Below are positions 1 to 6,552 of a stretch of DNA of 32,277 nucleotides, piece by piece (the first letter of the stretch is position 1; every line of letters starts with the position of its first letter). A program made the position numbers and the translations under genes. Where the stretch lies: NCBI GenBank assembly GCA_015063905.1, contig SVTF01000021.1, positions 1 through 32,277 of the forward strand, written 5' to 3'. This DNA is from Oscillospiraceae bacterium (lineage in GTDB: Bacteria > Bacillota > Clostridia > Oscillospirales > CAG-272). The notes under the pieces were generated by a model, which saw only the letters and a program-made list of their open reading frames with translations, was not told where the DNA came from and made no database searches.

Positions 1-38
1 GGGAGAGGCGATCTTTCAAGAAAGCTATTCTCCCTATA
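1..38. repeat. Partial GC-rich hairpin repeat, copy 1 (cut by window start)
   Basis: Bases 1-6 (GGGAGA) are complementary to 29-34 (TCTCCC), enclosing a core GGCGATCTTTCAAGAAAGC (7-25) that contains a small stem CTTTC-aa-GAAAG. The same 19-base core recurs identically at 125-143 inside copy 2. The left arm probably starts before the window. Nothing coding is recognised here. Confidence 0.6.
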
Positions 39-79
39 GCACTTTGCGAAGAATATGATTGCAAGTGTGCCCCCTTTCC

Positions 80-159
80 CTCTCCGAAAGTTCTTTGGGG
101 TGGTGGGGGTGCAGGGGGAGGAGGGGCGATCTTTCAAGAAAGCCCCTCCTCCCCCTGCA
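80..159. repeat. GC-rich long-armed hairpin repeat, copy 2
   Basis: A perfect 18-bp inverted repeat (left arm 110-127, right arm 142-159) surrounds a 14-base loop that holds its own mini-stem CTTTC-aa-GAAAG. It is preceded by a G-rich lead-in (about 80-109, CTCCGAAAGTTCTTTGGGG then a run of G). The same layout, with different arm sequence, occurs at 25895-25986. It lies just beyond the 3' end of sigF. It could end sigF transcription, but it has no U-tract, so I treat it as a dispersed intergenic repeat. Confidence 0.75.
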
Positions 160-171
160 TTCTCTCCTCCC

Positions 172-942
172 TTAAGCCAATTCCCCTCGCAAAAAGGACA
201 TAATTTTCTTTTCCTCGCGGGAGACTTTTACTTGCGAGAGGCCGAGCATATTGGCAACTTGTTGTTGAGTCATATCGCGGTAATAGCGCAAAAGGACGAT
301 CTTTTGCCAATCGGGCGGCATTTTTTTGATAGCTTGTCCAAGCGAGATCTTATCGGCAAGGTTTTCAAATTCATCTGCCGCCTCTCGATCGGGAATGACA
401 CTGTCGAGCGTCTTTGAATCCTCGCCAAACACGTTATCTGAGAGTGAAGTTATGGGGGATACGGCATCGATAGCTACTGCTGCCTCCTCAACGCTTACAC
501 CCGCAAGTGCTGCAAGCTCGGCAATACCCGCATCTCTGCCCTCCTCGGTCATAATGCGGTTTTTTTCGCGCATTATAGTAATTCCCGTGCGTTTGTATCC
601 GCGGCTGACCCTAATGAGCCCGTCATCGCGCAAATGCCGTCTTATTTCACCCACAATAAGAGGCACGGCATAGGTAGAAAAGGCGGTGCCGCGCTCAATT
701 TGAAAACTGTTTATCGCCTTGATCATTCCAATAGTGCCTATCTGCATAAGGTCCTCAAATTCACAGCCTCTGTCTCGAAATTTCAGCGCTATGCTTTTGA
801 CAAGTGCTACGTTTTCAAAAATGAGCGTTTCCGCCGCTTTTTCATCGCCGCCTTGCGCCATTAATATCAATTCTCTGTTTCTGGAATATCTTTCATCGCG
901 AAGCTCAAGCTCCGCACCTTCGTTGCGGTCATCGGTGTTCAT
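172..942 (-). CDS. sigF: RNA polymerase sporulation sigma factor SigF
   Basis: 256-residue SigB/F/G-type sigma-70 factor, the first forespore-specific sigma factor of sporulation. Region 2 covers about residues 40-110 (ALVKSIALKFRDRGCEFEDL, then IGTIGMIKAINSFQ and GTAFSTYAVPLIVGEIRRHL). Region 3 follows (about 110-165), and region 4 with its helix-turn-helix is at about 205-250 (RYYRDMTQQQVANMLGLSQVKVSREEK). Length is normal for SigF. The ATG is preceded by GGAGGGG with a 5-base gap. It is the last gene of spoIIAA-spoIIAB-sigF, 38 bases after spoIIAB. By family knowledge SpoIIAB holds it inactive until SpoIIAA releases it. SigG is a close paralogue, but the spoIIA operon context settles the call as SigF. 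Confidence 0.96.
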   Translation of the reverse strand: MNTDDRNEGAELELRDERYSRNRELILMAQGGDEKAAETLIFENVALVKSIALKFRDRGCEFEDLMQIGTIGMIKAINSFQIERGTAFSTYAVPLIVGEIRRHLRDDGLIRVSRGYKRTGITIMREKNRIMTEEGRDAGIAELAALAGVSVEEAAVAIDAVSPITSLSDNVFGEDSKTLDSVIPDREAADEFENLADKISLGQAIKKMPPDWQKIVLLRYYRDMTQQQVANMLGLSQVKVSREEKKIMSFLRGELA

Positions 943-980
943 GCAAGCCCCTCCGTGCGCTTTTTTGCCGAAAAATTCGA

Positions 981-1442
981 CTATGTATCGCCGCGACTCG
1001 CAAACACCTTATACAGTATGATCCTTGTCCCTTTTCCCACCTTTGACGTAACACTGACCCGATCTGTAAAGCTCTCCATAACAGTAAAGCCCATTCCGCT
1101 GCGCTCGCTTGCGGCATCCGTGGTAAAAAGCGGCATTCGCGCCTGCTTTACATTCTCAATACCGCAGCCCTTATCCTTTATCTCGATCTTGGCAACTCTG
1201 CCTTCGAGCAAGGACACGTTTATGTATATCCACCCGTCACAGTTTTTGTACGCATGGACTATGCAGTTGGTAACCGCCTCCGAAACCGCGCATTTAACGT
1301 CCGCAAGCTCTACCGCCGTGGGATCAAGCTGCGAGCAGAATGCCGCCACCGCGGCGCGCGCCATTCCCTCGTTTGCCGATAGCGCGGGCAGCTTTAATTG
1401 CATTTTATTTATTTCCGCTCCGCCTAATTTTTTCCTTGCCAT
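981..1442 (-). CDS. spoIIAB: Anti-sigma F factor / serine kinase SpoIIAB
   Basis: 153-residue GHKL-type (HATPase_c) protein. In the family it binds SigF and phosphorylates SpoIIAA. Visible ATP-binding motifs are the N box VSEAVTNCIVHAY, the G1 box IKDKGCGIENV and the G2 box SGMGFTVMESF. A 13-residue N-terminal extension precedes MQLKLPALSANEGMARAAVA, which is where the usual family N-terminus begins. I keep the upstream ATG at 1442 because it has AGAGGTG 7 bases upstream and its codon overlaps the spoIIAA stop (TAATG), implying translational coupling. The internal ATG at 1403 has only a distant GGAG. Confidence 0.96.
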   Translation of the reverse strand: MARKKLGGAEINKMQLKLPALSANEGMARAAVAAFCSQLDPTAVELADVKCAVSEAVTNCIVHAYKNCDGWIYINVSLLEGRVAKIEIKDKGCGIENVKQARMPLFTTDAASERSGMGFTVMESFTDRVSVTSKVGKGTRIILYKVFASRGDT

Positions 1443-1846
1443 TATTTGACACCTCTTTTCTTTGAAGTCGTTTTGCTTGCCGCATGAACCGTTCGCGCCG
1501 CCGCGCTGTTAGAATAATTTATTTCTACTATCCTCTCCATTCCCGCAAGCGACATTATCTTTTGAACCCTGGGTCCGGGATCGGTAACGCAAAGTGTACC
1601 TCCCATATCCTTCATAACGGCATAACGCCCCATGATCAGTCCAAGCCCCGAGCTATCCATAAAATCAATTACAGACATATCAATATCAAGCCTTTTCGGT
1701 TGTTTATTCCTTATCATTTCATCGATCTGCGTCCTTATCGCCACAGCGCTATGATGGTCAAGCTCGCCTCGCAGCTTGATTTTTAGCGCTTCTCCCGTAA
1801 ACTCACTGTCAAAGCCGGGTTTTTTGTCTCTTGCCGCTGCACACAT
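1442..1846 (-). CDS. spoIIAA: Anti-sigma F factor antagonist SpoIIAA
   Basis: 134-residue STAS-domain protein. In the known pathway the dephosphorylated form binds SpoIIAB and frees SigF, and SpoIIAB inactivates it by phosphorylating one serine. The site is visible as FMDSSGLG; the first serine (Ser65 here) corresponds to Ser58 of the Bacillus protein. An early GELDHHSA motif also matches the family. The C-terminus (about residues 115-134) is a basic Ser/Thr/Lys-rich tail longer than in Bacillus. The start has AAGGA 7-9 bases upstream. First gene of the operon; its upstream region carries Spo0A-box and SigH-like sequences. Confidence 0.95.
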   Translation of the reverse strand: MCAAARDKKPGFDSEFTGEALKIKLRGELDHHSAVAIRTQIDEMIRNKQPKRLDIDMSVIDFMDSSGLGLIMGRYAVMKDMGGTLCVTDPGPRVQKIMSLAGMERIVEINYSNSAAARTVHAASKTTSKKRGVK

Positions 1847-1885
1847 ATAAATAATCCTTCCATTAAAAATCTTGCCTCATAATTG

Positions 1886-1909
1886 TATCATAACGCTAAC
1901 GCAAATCCT
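1886..1909 (-). promoter_or_regulatory. Putative SigH promoter of the spoIIA operon
   Basis: On the minus strand AGGATTT (1903-1909) is followed after 12-13 bases by TGATAC (about 1885-1890). This resembles the SigH pattern (AGGAWWT, then GAAT). No good SigA promoter with normal spacing was found here. The spoIIA operon is SigH-dependent in characterised spore formers, which supports the assignment. The -10 match is imperfect. Confidence 0.5.
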
Positions 1910-1928
1910 GTCGAAACGCGCCGTCGAA
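1909..1928. promoter_or_regulatory. Tandem Spo0A boxes upstream of spoIIAA
   Basis: TGTCGAA at 1909-1915 is an exact match to the 0A box TGNCGAA and abuts or overlaps the SigH-like -35. A second copy, CGTCGAA, is at 1922-1928 (six of seven bases), 13 bases away in the same orientation. This matches the known placement of Spo0A~P sites at spoIIA promoters. Confidence 0.6.
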
Positions 1929-1945
1929 AAAATATTTTTTAGCAC

Positions 1946-1979
1946 AAAAAAACAGCCCCTCGGAAGACCCGAGGGGCTG
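1946..1979 (-). terminator. Intrinsic terminator of the EF-G-like gene
   Basis: On the minus strand a GC-rich stem (CAGCCCCTCGG / CCGAGGGGCTG, 1953-1979) is followed by seven T (1946-1952). It starts 16 bases after the stop codon of the EF-G-like gene and insulates it from spoIIA. Confidence 0.9.
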
Positions 1980-1994
1980 AAACTTTATTTATTT

Positions 1995-4046
1995 TTACTG
2001 CTTATTGGCCTCGATTACCTTTTGAGCAACGTTCTGGGGAACTGTGTCGTAACCCGTAACGGTGTAATCGAAGTAGCCGCGTCCCTGCGTCATAGCGCGG
2101 AGAACGGTAGGGTAATCCGCAAGCTCTGCCTTGGGAGCAGACGCGTGAACAACGGTATATCCTTCCTTGTGCTCGCAAGCATCCATACCCATAACTGCCG
2201 CGCGGCGCTTGTTGAGGTCGCCCATAACGTCACCAACCATATACTCGGGCACGGTTACGTCAAGATCGCCAACAGGCTCGAGAAGCACTGGACCTGCCTG
2301 CTCCAAGCACTTCTTATACGCGAGAGAAGCTGCCGTCTTGAAGGAAATTTCATCGGAGTCAACGGGGTGGTAAGAACCGTCATGAAGATCAGCCGCAAGA
2401 CGAGTCATAGGATAGCCGTAAGCTCCCTTGAGCATAGCATCCTGAAGTCCCTTTTCAACCGCAGGGTTGAAGTTCTTGGGAACAACGCCGCCGACAACGG
2501 AAACGGAGAACGTAAGTCCTTCTTCCTCGGAGGGAGAGAACTTGATCCAAACGTGACCGAACTGACCCGATCCGCCGTTCTGCTTCTTGTGCTTACCTTC
2601 AACGTCAACTGTCTTGGTGATCTTCTCTCTGTAGGGGATCTTGGGAATCTCGTATCTGATGTTAACACCAAAGCGGTTCTTTAAGTTAGCCGCGAGAATA
2701 GAGAGGTGCATATCACCCATAGCATAGATGAGCTGCTGAGCTGTTTCGGGATTGTTCTCATAACGCAAGGTTCTGTCTTCCTCGGTCATTCTTGCGATTG
2801 CCTGAGAGATCTTGCTCTCGTCCTTTGCGGTGAGAGGATACATAGCTCTGCAATAATAGGACGTGGGATACTTAACCTTCTTATAGGTAGCGTTTCCGGA
2901 CACGGAGAGAGTGTCGTTTGTATTTGTATCGGAAAGCTTGGAAACCATACCGATATCGCCGCAAGCCAGCTCGTCAACCTCGATCTGCTTGTTACCCTTC
3001 ATAATGTAGATATGAGCAAACTTTTCTTCAGCACCGCTTCTAGAATTCTTAAGCGTCATATCCTTCTTAACTGTACCGTTCATAACCTTGAAGAAGGACA
3101 TTTTTCCAACGAACGGGTCTGCAACGGTCTTGAATACGAATATAGCAGCGTTACCTTCTGCGCTGATCTCAGCGTCAGAGCCATCCTCGTACTTTTCAAC
3201 ACCCTTTGCGGTGTGTCTGGGGAAGGAAGCCGCGATAGAATCCATCATAGCTATAACGCCCCAAAGTCTTGTAGCCGCGCCACAGTATACGGGGGTGATA
3301 GAGCCATCTATGATACCCTGATGCAAAGCCTCAACAGATTCTTCCTTGGAGAACGCCTCGCCCTCGAAGAACTTTTCCATAAGCTCCTCAGAAGTACCCG
3401 CAAGCGCCTCGTTGAGAACGTCCTTATATTTCTCCGCCTCTGCCTCGAGATCGGGAGTCATATCTGTGGGGAATCTCTTACCGGAGTCGTCATATACGTA
3501 TGCCTGCATATCGAGCAGGTCGATCATTGTAATATCCTTACCGTTCTTGCCTACGGGGATGAATACAGGGCAAAGAGATTTGCCGAATTTATCGTGAAGC
3601 TGCGTAAACGTTGCGCCAAAATGAGCGTCATAGTTATCGCACTTGTTGATAAAGAAGGCTCTCGGGATGCCTGCCTCAACCGCCTTGTTCCATGCAAGCT
3701 CGGTTCCTACTTCCATGCCTGCCTTGCCATCAACGCAAATAACGCAAGAGTCGGCAACGCGCGCGCCCTGAGCTACCTCACCCTCAAAGTCGAGGTATCC
3801 GGGAGTATCTATAACGTTTATCTTAACATCCTTCCAGAAAACGTGTGCCGTTGCAGCAGACAAAGAGAACTTTCTCACCTGCTCCTCAGCATCGTAGTCG
3901 CATACGGTGTTTCCGTCCGGTACGTTTCCAAGACGGTCCGTTCCGCCGCTTACAAACAGCATAGCCTCGGCAAGCGACGTCTTACCGCTTCCGCCGTGTC
4001 CCGCCAGAGCGATATTTCTGATCTGTTTTGTGTTGTACTGAGCCAT
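1995..4046 (-). CDS. Elongation factor G-like GTPase (second EF-G type)
   Basis: 683-residue translational GTPase of the EF-G-like class, distinct from canonical FusA. The P-loop is GHGGSGKTS rather than the AHIDAGKTT of true EF-G. G3 is DTPGYLDF and G4 is NKCD. Domain II lies at about 290-375, and III-V follow through the C-terminus, with GGSGQFGHVWIKF near 490. Paralogues of this kind are widespread in Bacillota, and their step in translation or ribosome recycling is poorly defined. It is monocistronic: its own SigA promoter lies about 100 bases upstream and a strong terminator follows. The start has AAGGA 8 bases upstream. A tetracycline-protection protein is less likely, since those have a different P-loop context. 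Confidence 0.88.
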   Translation of the reverse strand: MAQYNTKQIRNIALAGHGGSGKTSLAEAMLFVSGGTDRLGNVPDGNTVCDYDAEEQVRKFSLSAATAHVFWKDVKINVIDTPGYLDFEGEVAQGARVADSCVICVDGKAGMEVGTELAWNKAVEAGIPRAFFINKCDNYDAHFGATFTQLHDKFGKSLCPVFIPVGKNGKDITMIDLLDMQAYVYDDSGKRFPTDMTPDLEAEAEKYKDVLNEALAGTSEELMEKFFEGEAFSKEESVEALHQGIIDGSITPVYCGAATRLWGVIAMMDSIAASFPRHTAKGVEKYEDGSDAEISAEGNAAIFVFKTVADPFVGKMSFFKVMNGTVKKDMTLKNSRSGAEEKFAHIYIMKGNKQIEVDELACGDIGMVSKLSDTNTNDTLSVSGNATYKKVKYPTSYYCRAMYPLTAKDESKISQAIARMTEEDRTLRYENNPETAQQLIYAMGDMHLSILAANLKNRFGVNIRYEIPKIPYREKITKTVDVEGKHKKQNGGSGQFGHVWIKFSPSEEEGLTFSVSVVGGVVPKNFNPAVEKGLQDAMLKGAYGYPMTRLAADLHDGSYHPVDSDEISFKTAASLAYKKCLEQAGPVLLEPVGDLDVTVPEYMVGDVMGDLNKRRAAVMGMDACEHKEGYTVVHASAPKAELADYPTVLRAMTQGRGYFDYTVTGYDTVPQNVAQKVIEANKQ

Positions 4047-4147
4047 TGTTGTGTTCCTTAAACCCGCAATGTTTCACGGGTCCCTTTCTTTATATGTGCT
4101 TATTATATATACATTTAAGCTATGTTTTTAGAATACGCACTATAAAT

Positions 4148-4176
4148 ATTATACAGTATTTCCCTGTTTTTTTCAA
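4148..4176 (-). promoter_or_regulatory. SigA promoter of the EF-G-like gene
   Basis: TTGAAA (4171-4176), a 17-base spacer and TATAAT (4148-4153) on the minus strand. It gives a leader of about 95 bases containing a short possible stem ACCCG/CGGGT (about 4060-4080) just before the ribosome binding site. Confidence 0.85.
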
Positions 4177-4290
4177 TAATCCAAAGTTATTTTTTTCTGC
4201 TCTGTTTGTAGAACTTGTTCCCGATTTTTTGTGCAATTATCACAATTTTTAGTCATTTTACCTTGTTTTTGTGACAAAAAGCCCATTAAA

Positions 4291-4323
4291 TAAAAATATC
4301 GGGACGCATTTAAGCGTCCCGAT
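4291..4323 (-). terminator. Intrinsic terminator of the phosphoribosyltransferase-like gene
   Basis: Minus-strand stem ATCGGGACGC / GCGTCCCGAT (4298-4323) followed by ATTTTTA (4291-4297), shortly after the stop at 4336. Confidence 0.88.
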
Positions 4324-4335
4324 CTCCCTTTAGGA

Positions 4336-4977
4336 TCAAAGCTTTGAAAATCCAAAGCTATTTACAAGCGCGTCTATTTTCTGCCCGTTTCTGCAAAGGG
4401 GACATGTATGAGACGGATTTATCTGATAATCATCAATATCGTGGGGGTTGAACACCGAGCTTACAGGATATCCCATACACTCGTCAACTGTTGCGAATAT
4501 CGACGCTATTCCAACCACGTGTCCGCCATAATAGCTGACCGCCTCGGCAGCCGCCTTAGCCGTATAACCCGTATTTACAGACGCCGCCAAAATAAGCACG
4601 TGCTTGCCCGCAATCATGGGCGCGACACTGTCTCTGAACAAAAGCTGATTTCCGCTGGTCTGCTCGGGGGTTACTACATATACCGTCTGATGCGCATTCA
4701 TATTCATAAAGTCACCGCGCGTAAGCTCCTTTGCCAAAAACGCGCCTATAACCTGCATCTCGTCAAGGCAAAGAATGGTATCTATCATAGTATTTCTGTT
4801 ATAAAAATTAACCAGCTCTTTTGCAACGGCTTCCGCCTCGGAAACACGCGATTTCTGCACGGTTACGTCAATAAAGTAGTTGGTATGACTGCGTCCCGTA
4901 GCAAAATGTCCCTTTGCTACTCGCAAATAGAGGTTTTTTCCCTTGGTCTTCATTTTATAGGTCGTCAATGTAGGCAT
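4336..4977 (-). CDS. Orotate phosphoribosyltransferase-like protein
   Basis: 213-residue protein with a type I phosphoribosyltransferase fold. The PRPP-binding stretch is recognisable as VLILAASVNTGYTAKAAAEA (about residues 127-146), preceded by a hydrophobic strand. The usual acidic pair of this motif (DD/ED-T-G-T) is replaced by AASVNTG, so catalysis on a standard substrate is uncertain. The C-terminus carries CPLCRNGQ, a single CxxC pair that may hold a metal. It is monocistronic and not beside other pyrimidine genes, which argues against it being the pathway pyrE. It could be salvage, regulatory (PyrR-like) or something else; I would not assign a substrate. Start ATG at 4977 with AAGGGG upstream. 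Confidence 0.65.
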   Translation of the reverse strand: MPTLTTYKMKTKGKNLYLRVAKGHFATGRSHTNYFIDVTVQKSRVSEAEAVAKELVNFYNRNTMIDTILCLDEMQVIGAFLAKELTRGDFMNMNAHQTVYVVTPEQTSGNQLLFRDSVAPMIAGKHVLILAASVNTGYTAKAAAEAVSYYGGHVVGIASIFATVDECMGYPVSSVFNPHDIDDYQINPSHTCPLCRNGQKIDALVNSFGFSKL

Positions 4978-5006
4978 ATCAAGTACCCCTTTCTTTTGGT
5001 GATTTT

Positions 5007-5035
5007 ATTTTACACAAAAAGCCGCCTTTTGTCAA
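5007..5035 (-). promoter_or_regulatory. SigA promoter of the phosphoribosyltransferase-like gene
   Basis: TTGACA (5030-5035), a 17-base spacer and TAAAAT (5007-5012). The -35 and spacer lie inside the tatD terminator hairpin, so terminator and promoter share the same bases. Confidence 0.75.
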
Positions 5036-5046
5036 GGGGCGGCCTT
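5016..5046 (-). terminator. Intrinsic terminator after tatD
   Basis: Minus-strand stem GCCGCC / GGCGGC (5038-5043 with 5021-5026) and a TTTTTGTG tail (5013-5020), about 40 bases past the tatD stop. It overlaps the next promoter. Confidence 0.75.
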
Positions 5047-5084
5047 TTATTTTGTAATTATTGACAAATCAAATGCTTTATTTT

Positions 5085-5894
5085 CTATATTCTGAACAAA
5101 TCCCGTGCGTTTTTCGCCGTCAGACGAGCCATTTCATCAAACGATAAAGAGTGTATCAGAGCAGCCATCTCCACCGTGCTTATCATATACACAGAATTGT
5201 TGATCTTTCCTCTGTGCGGCACGGGCGCAAGATAAGGCGCATCTGTTTCCACAAGCAATCTGTCAAGCGGCACCGCTGCACAAGCATCTCTTACCTTTTG
5301 CGCGTTTTTATATGTCAAGGGCCCTGAAAACGAAACGTACCAACCGCGCTTGACTATCTCTCGCACCATCTCCGCGCTCATCGAACAGCTGTGAAGCACT
5401 CCGCGCACCTTTGGGTGCTTGACTATCATATCAAACGTATCCGCATGTGCCTCGCGGTCGTGTATAATGACGGGCAAATCAAACTCACACGCGAGCTGCA
5501 TCTGCTTATCAAAGTATTCTAACTGCAACGGCTTATTCACGGGCTGCCAATAATAATCCAATCCGATCTCACCTATTGCGACGATTTTGTTCTTCTTGCG
5601 GCTTTGTCCATCTCCAATAACGTCCCGCAGTCTTGCGATCTCCCCGTCACACGTCAGCTTACAATCATTTTGCGCGTCGCTTGGATGTATTCCCACGGCA
5701 GCATACATAAAATCATATTTCGCGACCTGCTCAAGACACGCGGCGGCATTGTCGCAATTGGTTGCCACGTTTACCACTCCGCATACTGTGCTTTTAAAAT
5801 CCTTGCCATCGAGTATAGCCTCTGCTCCGCCGTCAAGCTCTGAAAACTTGCGGTCAAAATAATGCGCATGAGTATCAAAAATCCTTTCATTCAT
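5085..5894 (-). CDS. tatD: TatD-family metal-dependent deoxyribonuclease
   Basis: About 269-residue TIM-barrel amidohydrolase-type nuclease. Metal and active-site motifs in order: DTHAH near the N-terminus, GEIGLDYYW, IIHDREAH, LHSCSMS (the family more often has HCFSG here) and ETDAPYLAP. The frame is open from a GTG at 5903, but I choose the ATG at 5894, which leaves only three residues before IFDTHAH and has TGGGG 11 bases upstream. Last gene of the SGNH-hflX-yigZ-tatD operon, starting 18 bases after yigZ and followed by a terminator. Family members act as 3'-5' exonucleases in DNA repair or quality control; the cellular role here is inferred. Confidence 0.92.
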   Translation of the reverse strand: MNERIFDTHAHYFDRKFSELDGGAEAILDGKDFKSTVCGVVNVATNCDNAAACLEQVAKYDFMYAAVGIHPSDAQNDCKLTCDGEIARLRDVIGDGQSRKKNKIVAIGEIGLDYYWQPVNKPLQLEYFDKQMQLACEFDLPVIIHDREAHADTFDMIVKHPKVRGVLHSCSMSAEMVREIVKRGWYVSFSGPLTYKNAQKVRDACAAVPLDRLLVETDAPYLAPVPHRGKINNSVYMISTVEMAALIHSLSFDEMARLTAKNARDLFRI

Positions 5895-5912
5895 AATCGG
5901 CACGACCCCATT

Positions 5913-6551
5913 TTATCTGTAGTCAAATCTTTCGCCTGTGCGCTCTACTCTGTCGCGTCCGCCCGACATTTCGGTTATCTTGTCAGACAGTGAGGACACG
6001 ACTGTCTCTTTTATCGCAAAGCTTACCGTGACCTTGTCGGAAAACTCAGTATCATCGATGATCGCGTTGAACGCGGGCAACACGACGGCATATTTTTGAT
6101 AGTCCGAATACGAGCAAGCAAGCTTGAGCTCTGCATATTTTTCATAAGTAATGATATTTGCCGCATCAAGCGCTATGGAAGCTCCGTGCGAATATGCGCG
6201 CACAAGTCCTCCCGCGCCAAGCAATATGCCGCCAAAATATCTTGTAACCACCACAACGGCATCGCTAACTCCGCTTTTGCGGATAACGTCCAGTATGGGC
6301 ATTCCCGCGGTTCCCTGCGGCTCGCCGTCATCGGAATATCTCGCCACGATGCCGCCCTTTAGCACGTAAGCCCAGCAGTTATGTGTGGCGTCACCATATT
6401 CCTTTTTCTTTTGCTTTATAAACTGTTGCGCCTCTTCCTCACTGACTATATGCTTTGCGTGACCGATGAAAAGCGAGCGCCTTTCCTCAAACTCGTCGCT
6501 GCCTTCTCCCGCAAGCGTAGTGTAAAGCTCGGGTTTTATCTCGTTTGACAT
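5913..6551 (-). CDS. yigZ: YigZ/IMPACT family protein
   Basis: 212-residue UPF0029/IMPACT family member. The signature block is present: ATHNCWAYVLKGG, then YSDDGEPQGTAGMPIL, VVVVTRYFGGILLGAGGLVRAYS. A ferredoxin-like C-terminal domain (DUF1949 type) follows from about residue 140. The family is linked to translation regulation in eukaryotes (IMPACT); its bacterial function is not settled. The stop of hflX and this ATG are one base apart (TGATATG), with GAGGA upstream, so the two are tightly coupled. The link with HflX hints at a ribosome-related job, but that is inference. Confidence 0.92.
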   Translation of the reverse strand: MSNEIKPELYTTLAGEGSDEFEERRSLFIGHAKHIVSEEEAQQFIKQKKKEYGDATHNCWAYVLKGGIVARYSDDGEPQGTAGMPILDVIRKSGVSDAVVVVTRYFGGILLGAGGLVRAYSHGASIALDAANIITYEKYAELKLACSYSDYQKYAVVLPAFNAIIDDTEFSDKVTVSFAIKETVVSSLSDKITEMSGGRDRVERTGERFDYR

Positions 6552-6552
6552 A

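Noticed and set aside
1-160. CRISPR repeat-spacer array
   Set aside because: Two copies of a palindromic core without regular spacers and no cas genes.
55-417. Open frame across the first hairpin repeat into sigF
   Set aside because: Low-complexity proline-rich translation of the G/C-rich hairpin, then antisense to sigF.
1403-1403. Internal ATG as start of spoIIAB
   Set aside because: It matches the usual family N-terminus, but the upstream ATG at 1442 has the better ribosome binding site and stop-start coupling.
2706-4061. 451-codon open frame on the plus strand
   Set aside because: It lies wholly antisense to the EF-G-like gene, has no recognisable domain, no ribosome binding site, and follows from the codon use of the real gene.
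4225-4260. TTGTG/CACAA inverted repeat as an operator
   Set aside because: Five-base arms in AT-rich DNA, far from the mapped promoter; likely chance.
5066-5100. Plus-strand TTGACA near 5069 as a promoter
   Set aside because: The matching -10 is poor and the transcript would be antisense to tatD with no gene.
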